From the NCBI RefSeq assembly GCF_001039575.1, contig NZ_JIBT01000036.1:1-56957 (forward strand): a DNA stretch of 56,957 nucleotides, in the 5' to 3' direction. The DNA is from Halomonas sp. PR-M31 (lineage in GTDB: Bacteria > Pseudomonadota > Gammaproteobacteria > Pseudomonadales > Halomonadaceae). How positions within the stretch are numbered: position 1 is the first letter of the stretch; each line of letters begins with the position of its first letter. This document shows positions 18,620-26,902 of this stretch, in pieces. A model generated the notes under the pieces. It was not told the origin of the DNA and made no database searches. It worked only from the letters and a program-made list of their open reading frames with translations. The translations under genes and the position numbers were made by a program.

Positions 18620-19966
18620 ATGCACAATTCGGATCGCCTTGGCTTTGCCATGTTCTTCATGGCCATTGTCCTGCTGGCCTTCATTGGTGGCGCTTATATA
18701 GTGCTGGCCAAAGTGTTTCCCTACGACTATCTCAACAACGCCTACCAGGCAGGCAAGGCGCTTCTCGTTCAGCGCTCGATAGATGATCCTTACACCGAGA
18801 CCGATCTTTGGCGCCGGGCGCGTACCGATGAACGCGGCGTCACCATCAATGATTCCGAGCAGGCCTATCAAGGCTACACCCTCTATACCTCCGGTGATGG
18901 CACCTATGCGCAACTCGTCGACATGAAAGGCGACGTGGCCCATCGCTGGGAGTTGCCCTTCAGCGAGGTGTGGCAGGAAACTCCCAGTGGCAAGACGCCG
19001 CGCCCGGACGATCTGATGTACTGGCGCAAGGCACGCATGCTGCCCAATGGCGATCTGGTTGCCATCTACATTGCCGCCAACGACTCCCCCTGGGGGTACG
19101 GCATGGTCAAGGTCGATCGCGACTCGAAGCTGCTCTGGAGCTACAAGGCCCATGTGCATCACGATCTGGATATCGCCGAGGATGGGCGCATCGCTACCTT
19201 GACCCATGACTTCACCGACGAAAAGATCGAAAAATTCCCCCAGCTACCGTCCCCTTGGCTCAACGATTATCTGGTGGAGCTCGATGGGGAAAGCGGTGAC
19301 GAGCTGAGCAAGACATCGCTGCTGCATGCGTTCTTCGACTCCTCCTATGCGGGAATACTTTACGCCACACCGCATTTCGGCGTGGCGGACCCGATGCATA
19401 CCAATAGCGTCGAGTACCTCGAGCAGGCCCAGGCGGATGCCTTTGCTCCGGCCGAAGGCAAGGCCGGGCAAGTCATCTTGTCGTTTCGCCATCCCGGCGC
19501 GATCGCTCTGGTCGATCCTGAATCCAGCAGGATGAACTGGGCGATACGCGGTCCCTGGATGGGCCAGCACTACGCTCGGGTATTGGAAAACGGCAACTTT
19601 ACCCTGTTCGACAATCTGGCCAACTATGAAAAGGGGAATCGATCACGCGTATTGGAAGTGAACCCACAGAGCAATGCCATTGTCAGGTACTACATTGGAG
19701 ACGATGAGCATCCCTTCGACAGTGGCTTGCGCGGGGCGGCCGAAACCTTGCCCAACGGCAACCGCCTGATCACCGAATCGGATGGCGGACGGTTGTTCGA
19801 GGTCACGCCCGCAGGCGACATTGTCTGGGAGTTCATCAATCCAGTGCGAGGGGGTGACAAGGATCAGTTCATCCCCGTGGTCTCATCGGCCCAGCGCATC
19901 GCTCCTGAACAACTCGGCGCGGATTTTCGTGCCGTCATCGATACCACCAGGAGAACCTCATCATGA
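18620..19966 (+). CDS. Membrane-anchored arylsulfotransferase-like beta-propeller protein
   Basis: 448 residues. One N-terminal membrane helix (about residues 9-30) places the rest in the periplasm. The body shows repeated propeller strands: MLPNGDLVAI, ISED-like turns, VLENGNFTLFDN, TLPNGNRLITES, VTPAGDIVWEF. It also has a histidine-rich stretch (HVHHDLDIAEDG) resembling the conserved HHD region of the arylsulfotransferase (ASST_2-like) family. True ASSTs transfer sulfate between phenolic donors and acceptors through a sulfo-histidine. Whether this protein is catalytic is unknown. First gene of a tight four-gene cluster; the next gene overlaps its stop by 4 bases. AGGAAA precedes the ATG. 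Confidence 0.72.
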   Translation: MHNSDRLGFAMFFMAIVLLAFIGGAYIVLAKVFPYDYLNNAYQAGKALLVQRSIDDPYTETDLWRRARTDERGVTINDSEQAYQGYTLYTSGDGTYAQLVDMKGDVAHRWELPFSEVWQETPSGKTPRPDDLMYWRKARMLPNGDLVAIYIAANDSPWGYGMVKVDRDSKLLWSYKAHVHHDLDIAEDGRIATLTHDFTDEKIEKFPQLPSPWLNDYLVELDGESGDELSKTSLLHAFFDSSYAGILYATPHFGVADPMHTNSVEYLEQAQADAFAPAEGKAGQVILSFRHPGAIALVDPESSRMNWAIRGPWMGQHYARVLENGNFTLFDNLANYEKGNRSRVLEVNPQSNAIVRYYIGDDEHPFDSGLRGAAETLPNGNRLITESDGGRLFEVTPAGDIVWEFINPVRGGDKDQFIPVVSSAQRIAPEQLGADFRAVIDTTRRTSS

Positions 19967-20286
19967 TGCGTCCCAGTAAAGCAGTAGCTACGTCCGTGAT
20001 TCTCGCGGCCAGCGTCCTCTTACCTTCCGCCGCTCAGGCCTATGTAGGCCCCGGCGCGGGGCTGAGTCTATTGAGCGCCCTATGGGGCATCATTGCCGCG
20101 ATCGGCATCGCCTTGTTCTTCGTTCTGATGTGGCCGATACGGCGCATGATGCGTCGGCGCAAGGAGCGCTTGAGCTCGTCCTCATCTGAACCGACATCAC
20201 CGACGCAGTCCCAGGCTCAGCAAGTCCAGCATGAGGAAAGCCAGGCAAGACGCTCCTCGGATTCTCATTCACCTCCATCGTCCTGA
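19963..20286 (+). CDS. Small YVGPGAG-motif membrane protein
   Basis: 107 residues; function unknown. A signal peptide-like N-terminus (cleavage likely after AAQA) is followed at once by YVGPGAGLSLLSALWG, a second hydrophobic helix (to about residue 53), WPIRRMMRRRKE at the cytoplasmic boundary, and a Ser/Gln-rich disordered tail. I recall small proteins with a Y-[IV]-G-P-G-A-G start beside sulfotransferase, arylsulfotransferase and polysaccharide genes in other proteobacteria; this is memory, not a search. It starts inside the stop of the preceding gene (ATGA overlap), so the two are translationally coupled. A membrane adaptor for the propeller protein is a reasonable guess. Confidence 0.65.
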   Translation: MMRPSKAVATSVILAASVLLPSAAQAYVGPGAGLSLLSALWGIIAAIGIALFFVLMWPIRRMMRRRKERLSSSSSEPTSPTQSQAQQVQHEESQARRSSDSHSPPSS

Positions 20287-20404
20287 TTCATCGCGAGCCG
20301 GCGGGTCGTCAAGTCACGCCCCACCGGCTTGTATGTCTGCAGGACGACACGAATGCACTTTATAGGTGCATGGATGATAGATACCCAGACGTTCAGGAGG
20401 TTGC

Positions 20405-21151
20405 ATGGGGTTGCTCGATCTTCCCGCACCGGTGTTTGCGGCACTGGATGATGGCATGGCCTGGGTATTGCCGCCGACGCTACGGCTGGCGCTGTGGGCC
20501 GCGATCGCGGGGACTTGTACGCTGCTGCTTTATCGGGCGCTTTCGCCTCAGGCCCGAATTGGTCAGGCCAAGCGTGAGGCCCGGGATGCAAGACAGCGTC
20601 TGAATCGTTTCGACGGTGAATTCGCCGATGCAGGACCGCTGATCAAAGAGCAGTTCGTCGCGGCCTTCAAGCATCTGGGGCTGGTACTGCCTTCCACGCT
20701 GCTTTCGATCTTGCCCTTGCTGGCGCTGCTGGTATGGATCGAGACCGCCTACGGCTATACCTACCCCGCCCCAGGCAACACGCCAACCCTGACCACGATG
20801 CCGGAGGATTTTCAAAGCGACTGGATCGGGGAGGGCAAGCCGCCCTTGCAGAACGGTGAGCGAGCCCCCTTGCGTCATATTCTGGTGCGCGACGATGAGC
20901 GTGTGATAACCGAAGTGGCGCTGACCGCACCAGTACCGGTGATTGCTCAGCGCCAGTGGTGGAACTGGCTGGTCGCCAACCCCTTGGGTTATCTGCCTGA
21001 GAATATTCCGGTGCAGCGTATCGAGATCGCTCTGCCACAGCAGACTTACCTGCCGTTCGGGCCATCTTGGATGCGTTCCTGGACGGTGATCTTCTTCCCA
21101 GTGATGTTGATTGTCTCGTTACTGGTCTATCGATGGGCACGCATAGAATGA
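20405..21151 (+). CDS. Three-helix coiled-coil membrane protein, EMC3/DUF106-like layout
   Basis: 248 residues; no family I can name with confidence. Helix 1 (about residues 26-43) is followed by a charged coiled-coil stretch (SPQARIGQAKREARDARQRL), a second amphipathic part, helix 2 (about 92-113), a periplasmic domain of about 110 residues rich in Pro and Trp, and helix 3 at the C-terminus (about 225-244). Helix, cytosolic coiled coil, then two helices is the layout of EMC3/TMCO1/archaeal DUF106 insertase-like proteins, although those lack so large an insert between helices 2 and 3. AGGAGG precedes the ATG. The stop overlaps the sulfotransferase start by 4 bases. Confidence 0.6.
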   Translation: MGLLDLPAPVFAALDDGMAWVLPPTLRLALWAAIAGTCTLLLYRALSPQARIGQAKREARDARQRLNRFDGEFADAGPLIKEQFVAAFKHLGLVLPSTLLSILPLLALLVWIETAYGYTYPAPGNTPTLTTMPEDFQSDWIGEGKPPLQNGERAPLRHILVRDDERVITEVALTAPVPVIAQRQWWNWLVANPLGYLPENIPVQRIEIALPQQTYLPFGPSWMRSWTVIFFPVMLIVSLLVYRWARIE

Positions 21152-22263
21152 GCAGCCACAAGAATGACGATGACTTTTCGGTGCCCACCTGGATGCACGT
21201 GTTGGGTGGTTGGGTAAACCGACATCCACGCGCCTGGATACGTCTTGGCAACATGGAAACGCGACTGGTTCAAGAGATGATCGAGGACATCGGGGTGGAT
21301 CGCCCTTTATATGTTGCTGGACTTGCACGTTCCGGCACCACGGTACTTCTCGAGCGTCTGGCGGAGCATCCGGAGATAGGCACCCATCGATATGTAGATT
21401 TTCCACTGCTTCATACGCCGTACTGGTGGAACCGGTGGCTTTCCCTGGTGCCTCAGCGTGAGGAAGTTGCCCGGGAGCGTGCCCACAAGGACGGCATCGC
21501 TGTTACGTCCCAGAGCCCCGAGGCCTTTGAGGAAATGCTCTGGATGAGCTTTTTTCCTGATACTCACGATCCATCGAAAAGCTCGATTCTTGGGCGCGAC
21601 GCGCAGCATCCGGCCTTCGAGCGTTTCTACGACGATCATATCCGCAAACTGCTGGCCATACACAAGCGAAAGCGCTACGCCGCCAAGGGCAACTACAACC
21701 TGGCCCGGCTGGGCTATCTGCATCGTCTTTATCCCGACGCCCGCTTTCTGTTGGCGATTCGTTCGCCGGTCGGACATATCGCCTCGCTGATGAAACAACA
21801 GGCGCTGTTCGCCTGCGGAGAAGCTCAGAATCACCGCGCACTGGAACATATGCGCCGAGTCGGGCACTTCGAGTTCGGCCTCGATCGACGCGCCATCAAC
21901 GTTGGCGATGACGCCCTTGCCAGCAAAGTCGAAGCGCTTTGGCGTAATGGGGATGAGGTGGAAGGATGGGCGCATTACTGGGCGGGTCTCTATCGTCATG
22001 TGGCAGAAACCCTCGAAGCCGATGCAACCTTGCGCAAGGCCTGTCTGATCGTGCGTTACGAGGATCTATGCGGCAAGCCGATGCAGACCTTGACGGATGT
22101 TTACACCCTTTGTCAGCTGGACGTGGCGCCATCGGTGCTCGAACAGGCGGCGGCGGGGCTGCATTTTCCCACCTACTACCAGCCACATTTCAGTGACCAA
22201 GAGATGAGGATGATCGAAGAGATAACCGGCAAGGTAGCGGCGCGTTTTGGCTATGGCGTGTGA
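21148..22263 (+). CDS. PAPS-dependent sulfotransferase family protein
   Basis: 371-residue cytosolic enzyme expected to transfer sulfate from PAPS to a hydroxyl or amine. The 5'-phosphosulfate loop is GLARSGTTVLLE (about residues 58-69). The 3'-phosphate-binding element is FLLAIRSPVGHIASL (about 200-214, R205/S206). A Lys in AAKGNYN and an acidic segment EDLCGKP near the end also fit Sulfotransfer_1/3 proteins. The start was chosen at the ATG that overlaps the previous stop (ATGA); the frame is open 27 codons further upstream, inside the preceding gene. Last gene of the four-gene cluster. The acceptor (polysaccharide, lipid or small molecule) is unknown. Confidence 0.8.
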   Translation: MSSHKNDDDFSVPTWMHVLGGWVNRHPRAWIRLGNMETRLVQEMIEDIGVDRPLYVAGLARSGTTVLLERLAEHPEIGTHRYVDFPLLHTPYWWNRWLSLVPQREEVARERAHKDGIAVTSQSPEAFEEMLWMSFFPDTHDPSKSSILGRDAQHPAFERFYDDHIRKLLAIHKRKRYAAKGNYNLARLGYLHRLYPDARFLLAIRSPVGHIASLMKQQALFACGEAQNHRALEHMRRVGHFEFGLDRRAINVGDDALASKVEALWRNGDEVEGWAHYWAGLYRHVAETLEADATLRKACLIVRYEDLCGKPMQTLTDVYTLCQLDVAPSVLEQAAAGLHFPTYYQPHFSDQEMRMIEEITGKVAARFGYGV

Positions 22264-22490
22264 ACGCTAACGACATCCCCGAAATTTGATTAACGATACT
22301 TTATTTTTTGCATAAAACCTGCTCAAGGATTTCCTCTGCATGCCGTTAGATACGGTAACAGATGGTAACTCACTATAAGCCGGCACTCACCGTGGATGGT
22401 TCACGGCGACATAAAGACGGACAGGCAAGGTCACGCCCTGCTGGAGCCGCTACCAAGTGCAAGACGGCACCAACGCAGGGGATTGCAAGT

Positions 22491-23474
22491 ATGCCGAATG
22501 GAAGGCCGTTGGCCTTGCTTCAGGAATCGCTATTGGGTAAATCGGCGACGGAAGTATTGACCCGTGAGGCGTTGATCGCCGAGCTGGAAAATGCCGGACG
22601 CACCCTGGCGACGCCATTGCTCAGATTGACAGATGCATCGGATGAGCCCGAGCGGATCGACGCGAATGCCATCAACATGCTCGAACGCATGCGTGAGCCG
22701 CTGATGACGCTTCGATCCTGGGCGCTGGTCAATGAGCCTGATGCCGCGTTGACTATCGATCCCGCGGTACTCGAGGATTTCATTCATCTTGTCGCCATGG
22801 CTCGGAGTCTTGCGGACTTTCACGTAGCGCCGCAGCCTCAGCGATTGATGCATCTCATTGGTTTGGCTCAGGTGCGTACTCGTCTGGAAGCTCATGTCGG
22901 GCTGACGCCGGCCATCAATATGCCGCTACTAGCCAAGACGATGGGGCTGAATATCGTCGAAATATCCGCTGTATGCGGTCTCAAGCTGACGACCGTGCGT
23001 AATGCCGTCTCCCGTCGCGAAATGCCCTATGCCAAGAATGAAGGGGTGGCCCTCGACGATGTCCTGGACTGGATGGTACAGCGCAGCGGGTTTCTCTACT
23101 CCCATATCAATGCCACGACCCTCGAGCGACGCATCAACGGGCGCCTCGTCAACGAAGAGCTAAAGCGTAGCAAAGCGGTGGAGTTCGAACGCTGCATTAG
23201 CCGGTTGCGTCTTTCCCTATGGCGTATGCGAGACGGAGAGAGGCGTCTTGCACTCAATGCCGAAGGCGTGCGCAACTGCGTTCTGCTGCTGCCGGCCATT
23301 GCCCCGGAACTCATCGCGGACCTGGGGCTGGAGCAGTTGGAGGATCGAAGCGACGATCCTGCTGCCTCGATGCACCGTGAAGCACTGGGGCTGTCCTCCG
23401 GCGAAAGCTTGTGGCAGTGCCATGTGCCGACCTTGGGTGTACTGGAAACCCTGCTCGAGCGCTTGAGCCAGTGA
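22491..23474 (+). CDS. Unknown protein with a central helix-turn-helix-like segment
   Basis: 327 residues from the ATG at 22491 (AGGGG about 10 bases upstream); the frame stays open 43 codons earlier, but that part is basic and unlikely to be protein. Mostly alpha-helical and Leu/Arg-rich. A central segment (LLAKTMGLNIVEISAVCGLK, then TTVRNAVSRREMPY and a VALDDVLDWM stretch) looks like a helix-turn-helix that reads a target and then hands over to a winged part. I cannot name a family. No partner genes are coupled; the 227-base region upstream contains a 5-bp hairpin, CCGTG/CACGG, at about 22390-22406. Confidence 0.55.
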   Translation: MPNGRPLALLQESLLGKSATEVLTREALIAELENAGRTLATPLLRLTDASDEPERIDANAINMLERMREPLMTLRSWALVNEPDAALTIDPAVLEDFIHLVAMARSLADFHVAPQPQRLMHLIGLAQVRTRLEAHVGLTPAINMPLLAKTMGLNIVEISAVCGLKLTTVRNAVSRREMPYAKNEGVALDDVLDWMVQRSGFLYSHINATTLERRINGRLVNEELKRSKAVEFERCISRLRLSLWRMRDGERRLALNAEGVRNCVLLLPAIAPELIADLGLEQLEDRSDDPAASMHREALGLSSGESLWQCHVPTLGVLETLLERLSQ

Positions 23475-23499
23475 TGAAACTGCTGACTGTATGGGGGGA

Positions 23500-24416
23500 T
23501 CAGCGAGCAATGGCGGGCCTTGTTTGCTGACGCTCCTGCCAGGCAGCGTAGGAGTACATCCCCAGGCCGATCCAGATCATCACGAAGGTCGCCAGCTGGA
23601 TCGGTTTCAGCGTTTCCTCGAAGACCAGTAGGGCAATGAAGAACTGAATGGTAGGGTTGATGTACATCAGAAAGCCTATCGTCGACAGGCGCAGGCGATG
23701 GGTCGCGCCGGCAAAGGCGATCAACGGCAGAGCAGTCACCACCCCGCTGGCCATGAGCAGCAGGTTGGCGCGTCCATCGCCGATCATGAAGTGGGAATAG
23801 CCAGCGTTGATGAGCCAGAACAGCGCGATGAGCGCCACGGGCAGCAGCAGCAACGTCTCGACGAATAGTCCTGTCACGCCGTCCAGCGGTACCTGCTTAC
23901 GAAACAGACCATAGGTGCCAAAAGACAGCGCCAAGCATAATGTGATCCAGGGCAGTTCGCCCAACACCACCAGTTGAATGACGATGGCCAACGTCGCCAA
24001 ACCCACCGCCACGCCCTGTAGAACCCGCATGCGCTCCTTGAGTATCAGCATCCCCAGCAACACATTGACCAACGGCGTCAGAAAATAGCCAGGCTGGCCT
24101 GAAAGACATGGCGTGTTTCCACCGCATAGATATAGATGCCCCAGTTCAGCGCAATCAACACCGCACAGGCGAGCACCCGCCCCAAGCGCTGAGGATGCCT
24201 GAGCGCACCAAGCACCGGTGACCAGCGGCGCAGTGCCGTCACCAGAAGGGCCAGAAAAAGACAGGACCAGAGCACCCGATGCACGAGTATTTCCCAGGCG
24301 GGAACATTCTCGAACAGCGCAAAGAACAGCGGGAAGCAACCCCACCATAAATAGGCGAAAAGGGCGAGAAGGACGCCTTGGGTGACTTCCTTGTCAGGGT
24401 GTGCCGGCAAGCTCAT
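23500..24416 (-). pseudogene. rarD: RarD-type EamA permease, frameshifted (probable sequencing error)
   Basis: Inner-membrane drug/metabolite transporter family protein. The N-terminal part (GVLLALFAYLWWGCFPL to HVFQASL) and the rest (GYFLTPLVNVLLG to the end) sit in different frames. The break is at about 24089-24090, where one G of a GGG run on the coding strand appears lost. Restoring it gives about 305 residues with ten helices, close to E. coli RarD (296). The conserved EASLGYFINPL-type junction falls exactly at the break, and no other damage is visible, so an assembly error is the likely cause. Substrate unknown; RarD affects chloramphenicol sensitivity in some bacteria. Divergent from yafV. 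Confidence 0.87.
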
Positions 24417-24619
24417 GATGGATCGTCTCTATCTTCTGATTAACGCGCTAATCTAACATAGTCACTACCCCCCGTAGTCCCGATTGTCCTTCGCGATGTC
24501 TTTCACCAGAGAAAGCCGGTCCAATCGGGCTGTGCTCTTCAGCTTGTCAGCCTGCTCGGTTAGTCTTGTAATCATACACACTGACGGGATGACGCCTCGC
24601 GTATTCTAGGAGAGCAGAC

Positions 24620-25423
24620 ATGGGCGAATTGCGCACGACCCTGGTGCAGGCCGATCTGCGCTGGGAGGATCCCGAGGCCAACTGTCGTCTGCTTGATGAA
24701 CAGTTGGGCAACCTCAGCGACGACAATACGGATCTGATTGTATTGCCGGAGATGTTCGCTACCGGGTTCACCATGAACTCCCGAGAGATGGCGGAACCCA
24801 TGGAGCAGAGTCGCAGCGTGGCCTGGCTGCGGAATCAGGCGGTCAAGCGCCGCTGTGTCGTAACCGGCAGTATCGCGGTCACTGCCGATGGCGAATACTA
24901 CAATCGCCTGGTCTGGGCGACCCCGGACGGGGAGTTGATTCACTACGACAAGCGCCATCTGTTTCGCATGGCCGGCGAGCATGAACGCTATGGCATGGGC
25001 GATAGCCGCAGGGTGGTCGAACTCAAGGGCTTTCGCATTCTGTTGACGGTCTGCTACGACCTGCGTTTTCCGGTCTGGCTACGACAGCAGCCAGCCCAAG
25101 GGGAGCATTTCGAGTACGACGCCTTGCTCTGCATTGCCAACTGGCCAGCGCCGCGCCGCCAGCCCTGGCGCACCCTGCTGCAGGCTCGGGCCATCGAAAA
25201 TCTATGCTATGTCATCGGGGTGAACCGGGTGGGGGAGGACGCCAAGAGACAAGCCTATACGGGTGACTCGATGCTCGTGGACTTCAAGGGCGATCCATTG
25301 ATCGACGAGCCTCGGGATCAGCCTTTCATTCGCACAGGCGCTCTCGATCGTGAGTCGCTTTCCGAGTTTCGTGATAAATTCCCGGCCTGGATGGATGCGG
25401 ATCGTTTTACACTGGAGGTTTGA
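24620..25423 (+). CDS. yafV: Omega-amidase / nitrilase-family amidohydrolase YafV
   Basis: 267-residue carbon-nitrogen hydrolase that probably deamidates alpha-ketoglutaramate or alpha-ketosuccinamate (metabolite repair after glutamine transamination). The Glu-Lys-Cys triad is visible: E44 in LPEMFATGF, K111 in YDKRHLF, C145 in TVCYDLRFP. The MAGEHERYG segment and NWPAPRRQPWRTLLQARAIE block are typical of the YafV/NIT2 branch. GGAG precedes the ATG. Its stop overlaps the rsuA start by one base (TGATG), so the two are coupled. Confidence 0.9.
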   Translation: MGELRTTLVQADLRWEDPEANCRLLDEQLGNLSDDNTDLIVLPEMFATGFTMNSREMAEPMEQSRSVAWLRNQAVKRRCVVTGSIAVTADGEYYNRLVWATPDGELIHYDKRHLFRMAGEHERYGMGDSRRVVELKGFRILLTVCYDLRFPVWLRQQPAQGEHFEYDALLCIANWPAPRRQPWRTLLQARAIENLCYVIGVNRVGEDAKRQAYTGDSMLVDFKGDPLIDEPRDQPFIRTGALDRESLSEFRDKFPAWMDADRFTLEV

Positions 25424-26124
25424 TGCGGCTGGACAAGTTTCTCAGCGAGACCACGGATCTCTCCCGTAGCTTGGCCAAGAAGGCCCTGCATCGGGAAGAA
25501 GTCAGCGTGGATGGGCAGATTACTAAGAATCCTGCGACTCAGGTTGATGACTCGAGCGATGTGCGCTGGCAAGGAGAGTCGCTTGAACTCACCGGCCCGC
25601 GCTATTTGATGATGCACAAGCCATTGGGCATCGAATGCACGACCCGGCCCGGGCGCTACCCGATAGTGCAGGAGCTGATCGATCTACCCAATGTGGATCG
25701 GCTGCACCCCGTCGGTCGCCTGGATGTGGATACGACCGGGCTAGTGCTGCTCACGGACGACGGGCAATGGTCCCACCGCGTGACCTCACCCAAGAAGCGC
25801 TGTGCCAAGGTCTATCTGGCGACCCTTGCCGAGCCCTTGGAAGGCGAGGCCGGTGATCGAGCCATCAAGGCGTTTGCCAAGGGCGTACAACTCGATGGTG
25901 AGGACAAACCGACTCAGCCGGCAGAACTTGAGCTGCTTTCGCCACAGCAGGCGCGTCTCACGATCACGGAGGGCAAGTATCATCAGGTGCGCCGCATGTT
26001 TGCTGCCATTGGCAATCACGTGGAAGCGCTGCATCGTGAATCAATCGGCCCATTGCAACTTGATCCCGATCTCGAGCCGGGAGAGTGCCGTTTCCTGCGC
26101 CCGAACGAGATCGCTGCGTTTTAA
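25423..26124 (+). CDS. rsuA: 16S rRNA pseudouridine(516) synthase RsuA
   Basis: Isomerises U516 of 16S rRNA. 233 residues, matching the family. The N-terminal S4 RNA-binding domain (MRLDKFLSETTDLSRSLAKK) is followed by the catalytic domain with GRLDVDTTGLVLLTDDGQWSH (split across residues 98-118; catalytic Asp D101), KYHQVRRMFAAIGNHV and LHRESIGPL. These match E. coli RsuA closely. Start at the ATG at 25423 with GGAGG just upstream; a TTG one codon earlier is also open. Coupled to yafV. Confidence 0.92.
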   Translation: MRLDKFLSETTDLSRSLAKKALHREEVSVDGQITKNPATQVDDSSDVRWQGESLELTGPRYLMMHKPLGIECTTRPGRYPIVQELIDLPNVDRLHPVGRLDVDTTGLVLLTDDGQWSHRVTSPKKRCAKVYLATLAEPLEGEAGDRAIKAFAKGVQLDGEDKPTQPAELELLSPQQARLTITEGKYHQVRRMFAAIGNHVEALHRESIGPLQLDPDLEPGECRFLRPNEIAAF

Positions 26125-26242
26125 TTTATACCGTTATATTGGATCATAAGGATCCTTGTTGGAAATTCTGATTATTGTTGTGTATCCCTCTATGCTGAGA
26201 ACAATCGTGTGATTCGCTGCAGTACATAAAAAAGAGGGCGCT

Positions 26243-26902
26243 ATGGCCAAAATAAAAAAGAAACAGATCGTCACCGCGCTGCTCGAATGCCATGGTCGTA
26301 CCTTTGCCCAGGAGCTTGGTATCGAGCTCAAGCGCAATACTCCCGCACCCTTGTTCAGATTACTGTGCCTTTCTTTATTGACCAGCGCGCCCTTGAGCGC
26401 GGACGCCGCCATGCAGGCCTGCATGGCCCTGGGCAAGGCGGGCTGGACGACGCCGACCAAGATGGCGAGCTCGACCTGGGAGGAGCGGGTCAGGGTGCTT
26501 AACGAGAATGGCTATGCGCGTTACGATGAGAAGACGGCTCGACAGCTCGAGGCATTGACCGACCATCTGCAAGAGGCTTACGCAGGGGATTTGCGCCAAC
26601 TGCGCGAGCAGGCAGATGGCGACATCAAGAAGGCGCGACGTTTACTCAAGGAATTCAAGGGCATCGGTGGCGTTGGCGCGGATATCTTCCTACGGGAAGC
26701 GCAGCTGTGCTGGGACGAATTTCGTCCCTTTGCCGACAAGATGGCACTGAAATCGAGCGCCAAACTGAAACTCGGTGACGATGCAGAAACCCTCGCGAAA
26801 CGCGTGGATTCAAATGATTTTGCGAGGCTCGTGGCGGCGCTGGTGCGCACTCAGCTGGCGAAAGATCATGACCGAGTGCTTGAAGTAGCCGCCGCCAGCT
26901 AG
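26243..26902 (+). CDS. HhH-GPD-like protein (endonuclease III-related fold)
   Basis: 219 residues, all-alpha. A helix-hairpin-helix-like segment (LKEFKGIGGVGADIF, about residues 138-152) is followed by RPFADKMALKS, which lines up with the VDTHV-type segment of HhH-GPD DNA glycosylases, so the catalytic Asp may be kept. The bifunctional lyase lysine of endonuclease III (in GRKTA) is replaced, and there is no C-terminal iron-sulfur cysteine cluster. It is therefore either a monofunctional glycosylase-like protein or a non-catalytic relative. GAGGGC precedes the ATG. Its end overlaps the convergent yejF by 4 bases. Confidence 0.6.
   Translation: MAKIKKKQIVTALLECHGRTFAQELGIELKRNTPAPLFRLLCLSLLTSAPLSADAAMQACMALGKAGWTTPTKMASSTWEERVRVLNENGYARYDEKTARQLEALTDHLQEAYAGDLRQLREQADGDIKKARRLLKEFKGIGGVGADIFLREAQLCWDEFRPFADKMALKSSAKLKLGDDAETLAKRVDSNDFARLVAALVRTQLAKDHDRVLEVAAAS

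Noticed and set aside
18392-19207. Long leftward open frame of 271 codons under the propeller gene
   Set aside because: Antisense to a well-supported gene, with no recognisable domain and no start signal; a shadow of high third-position GC.
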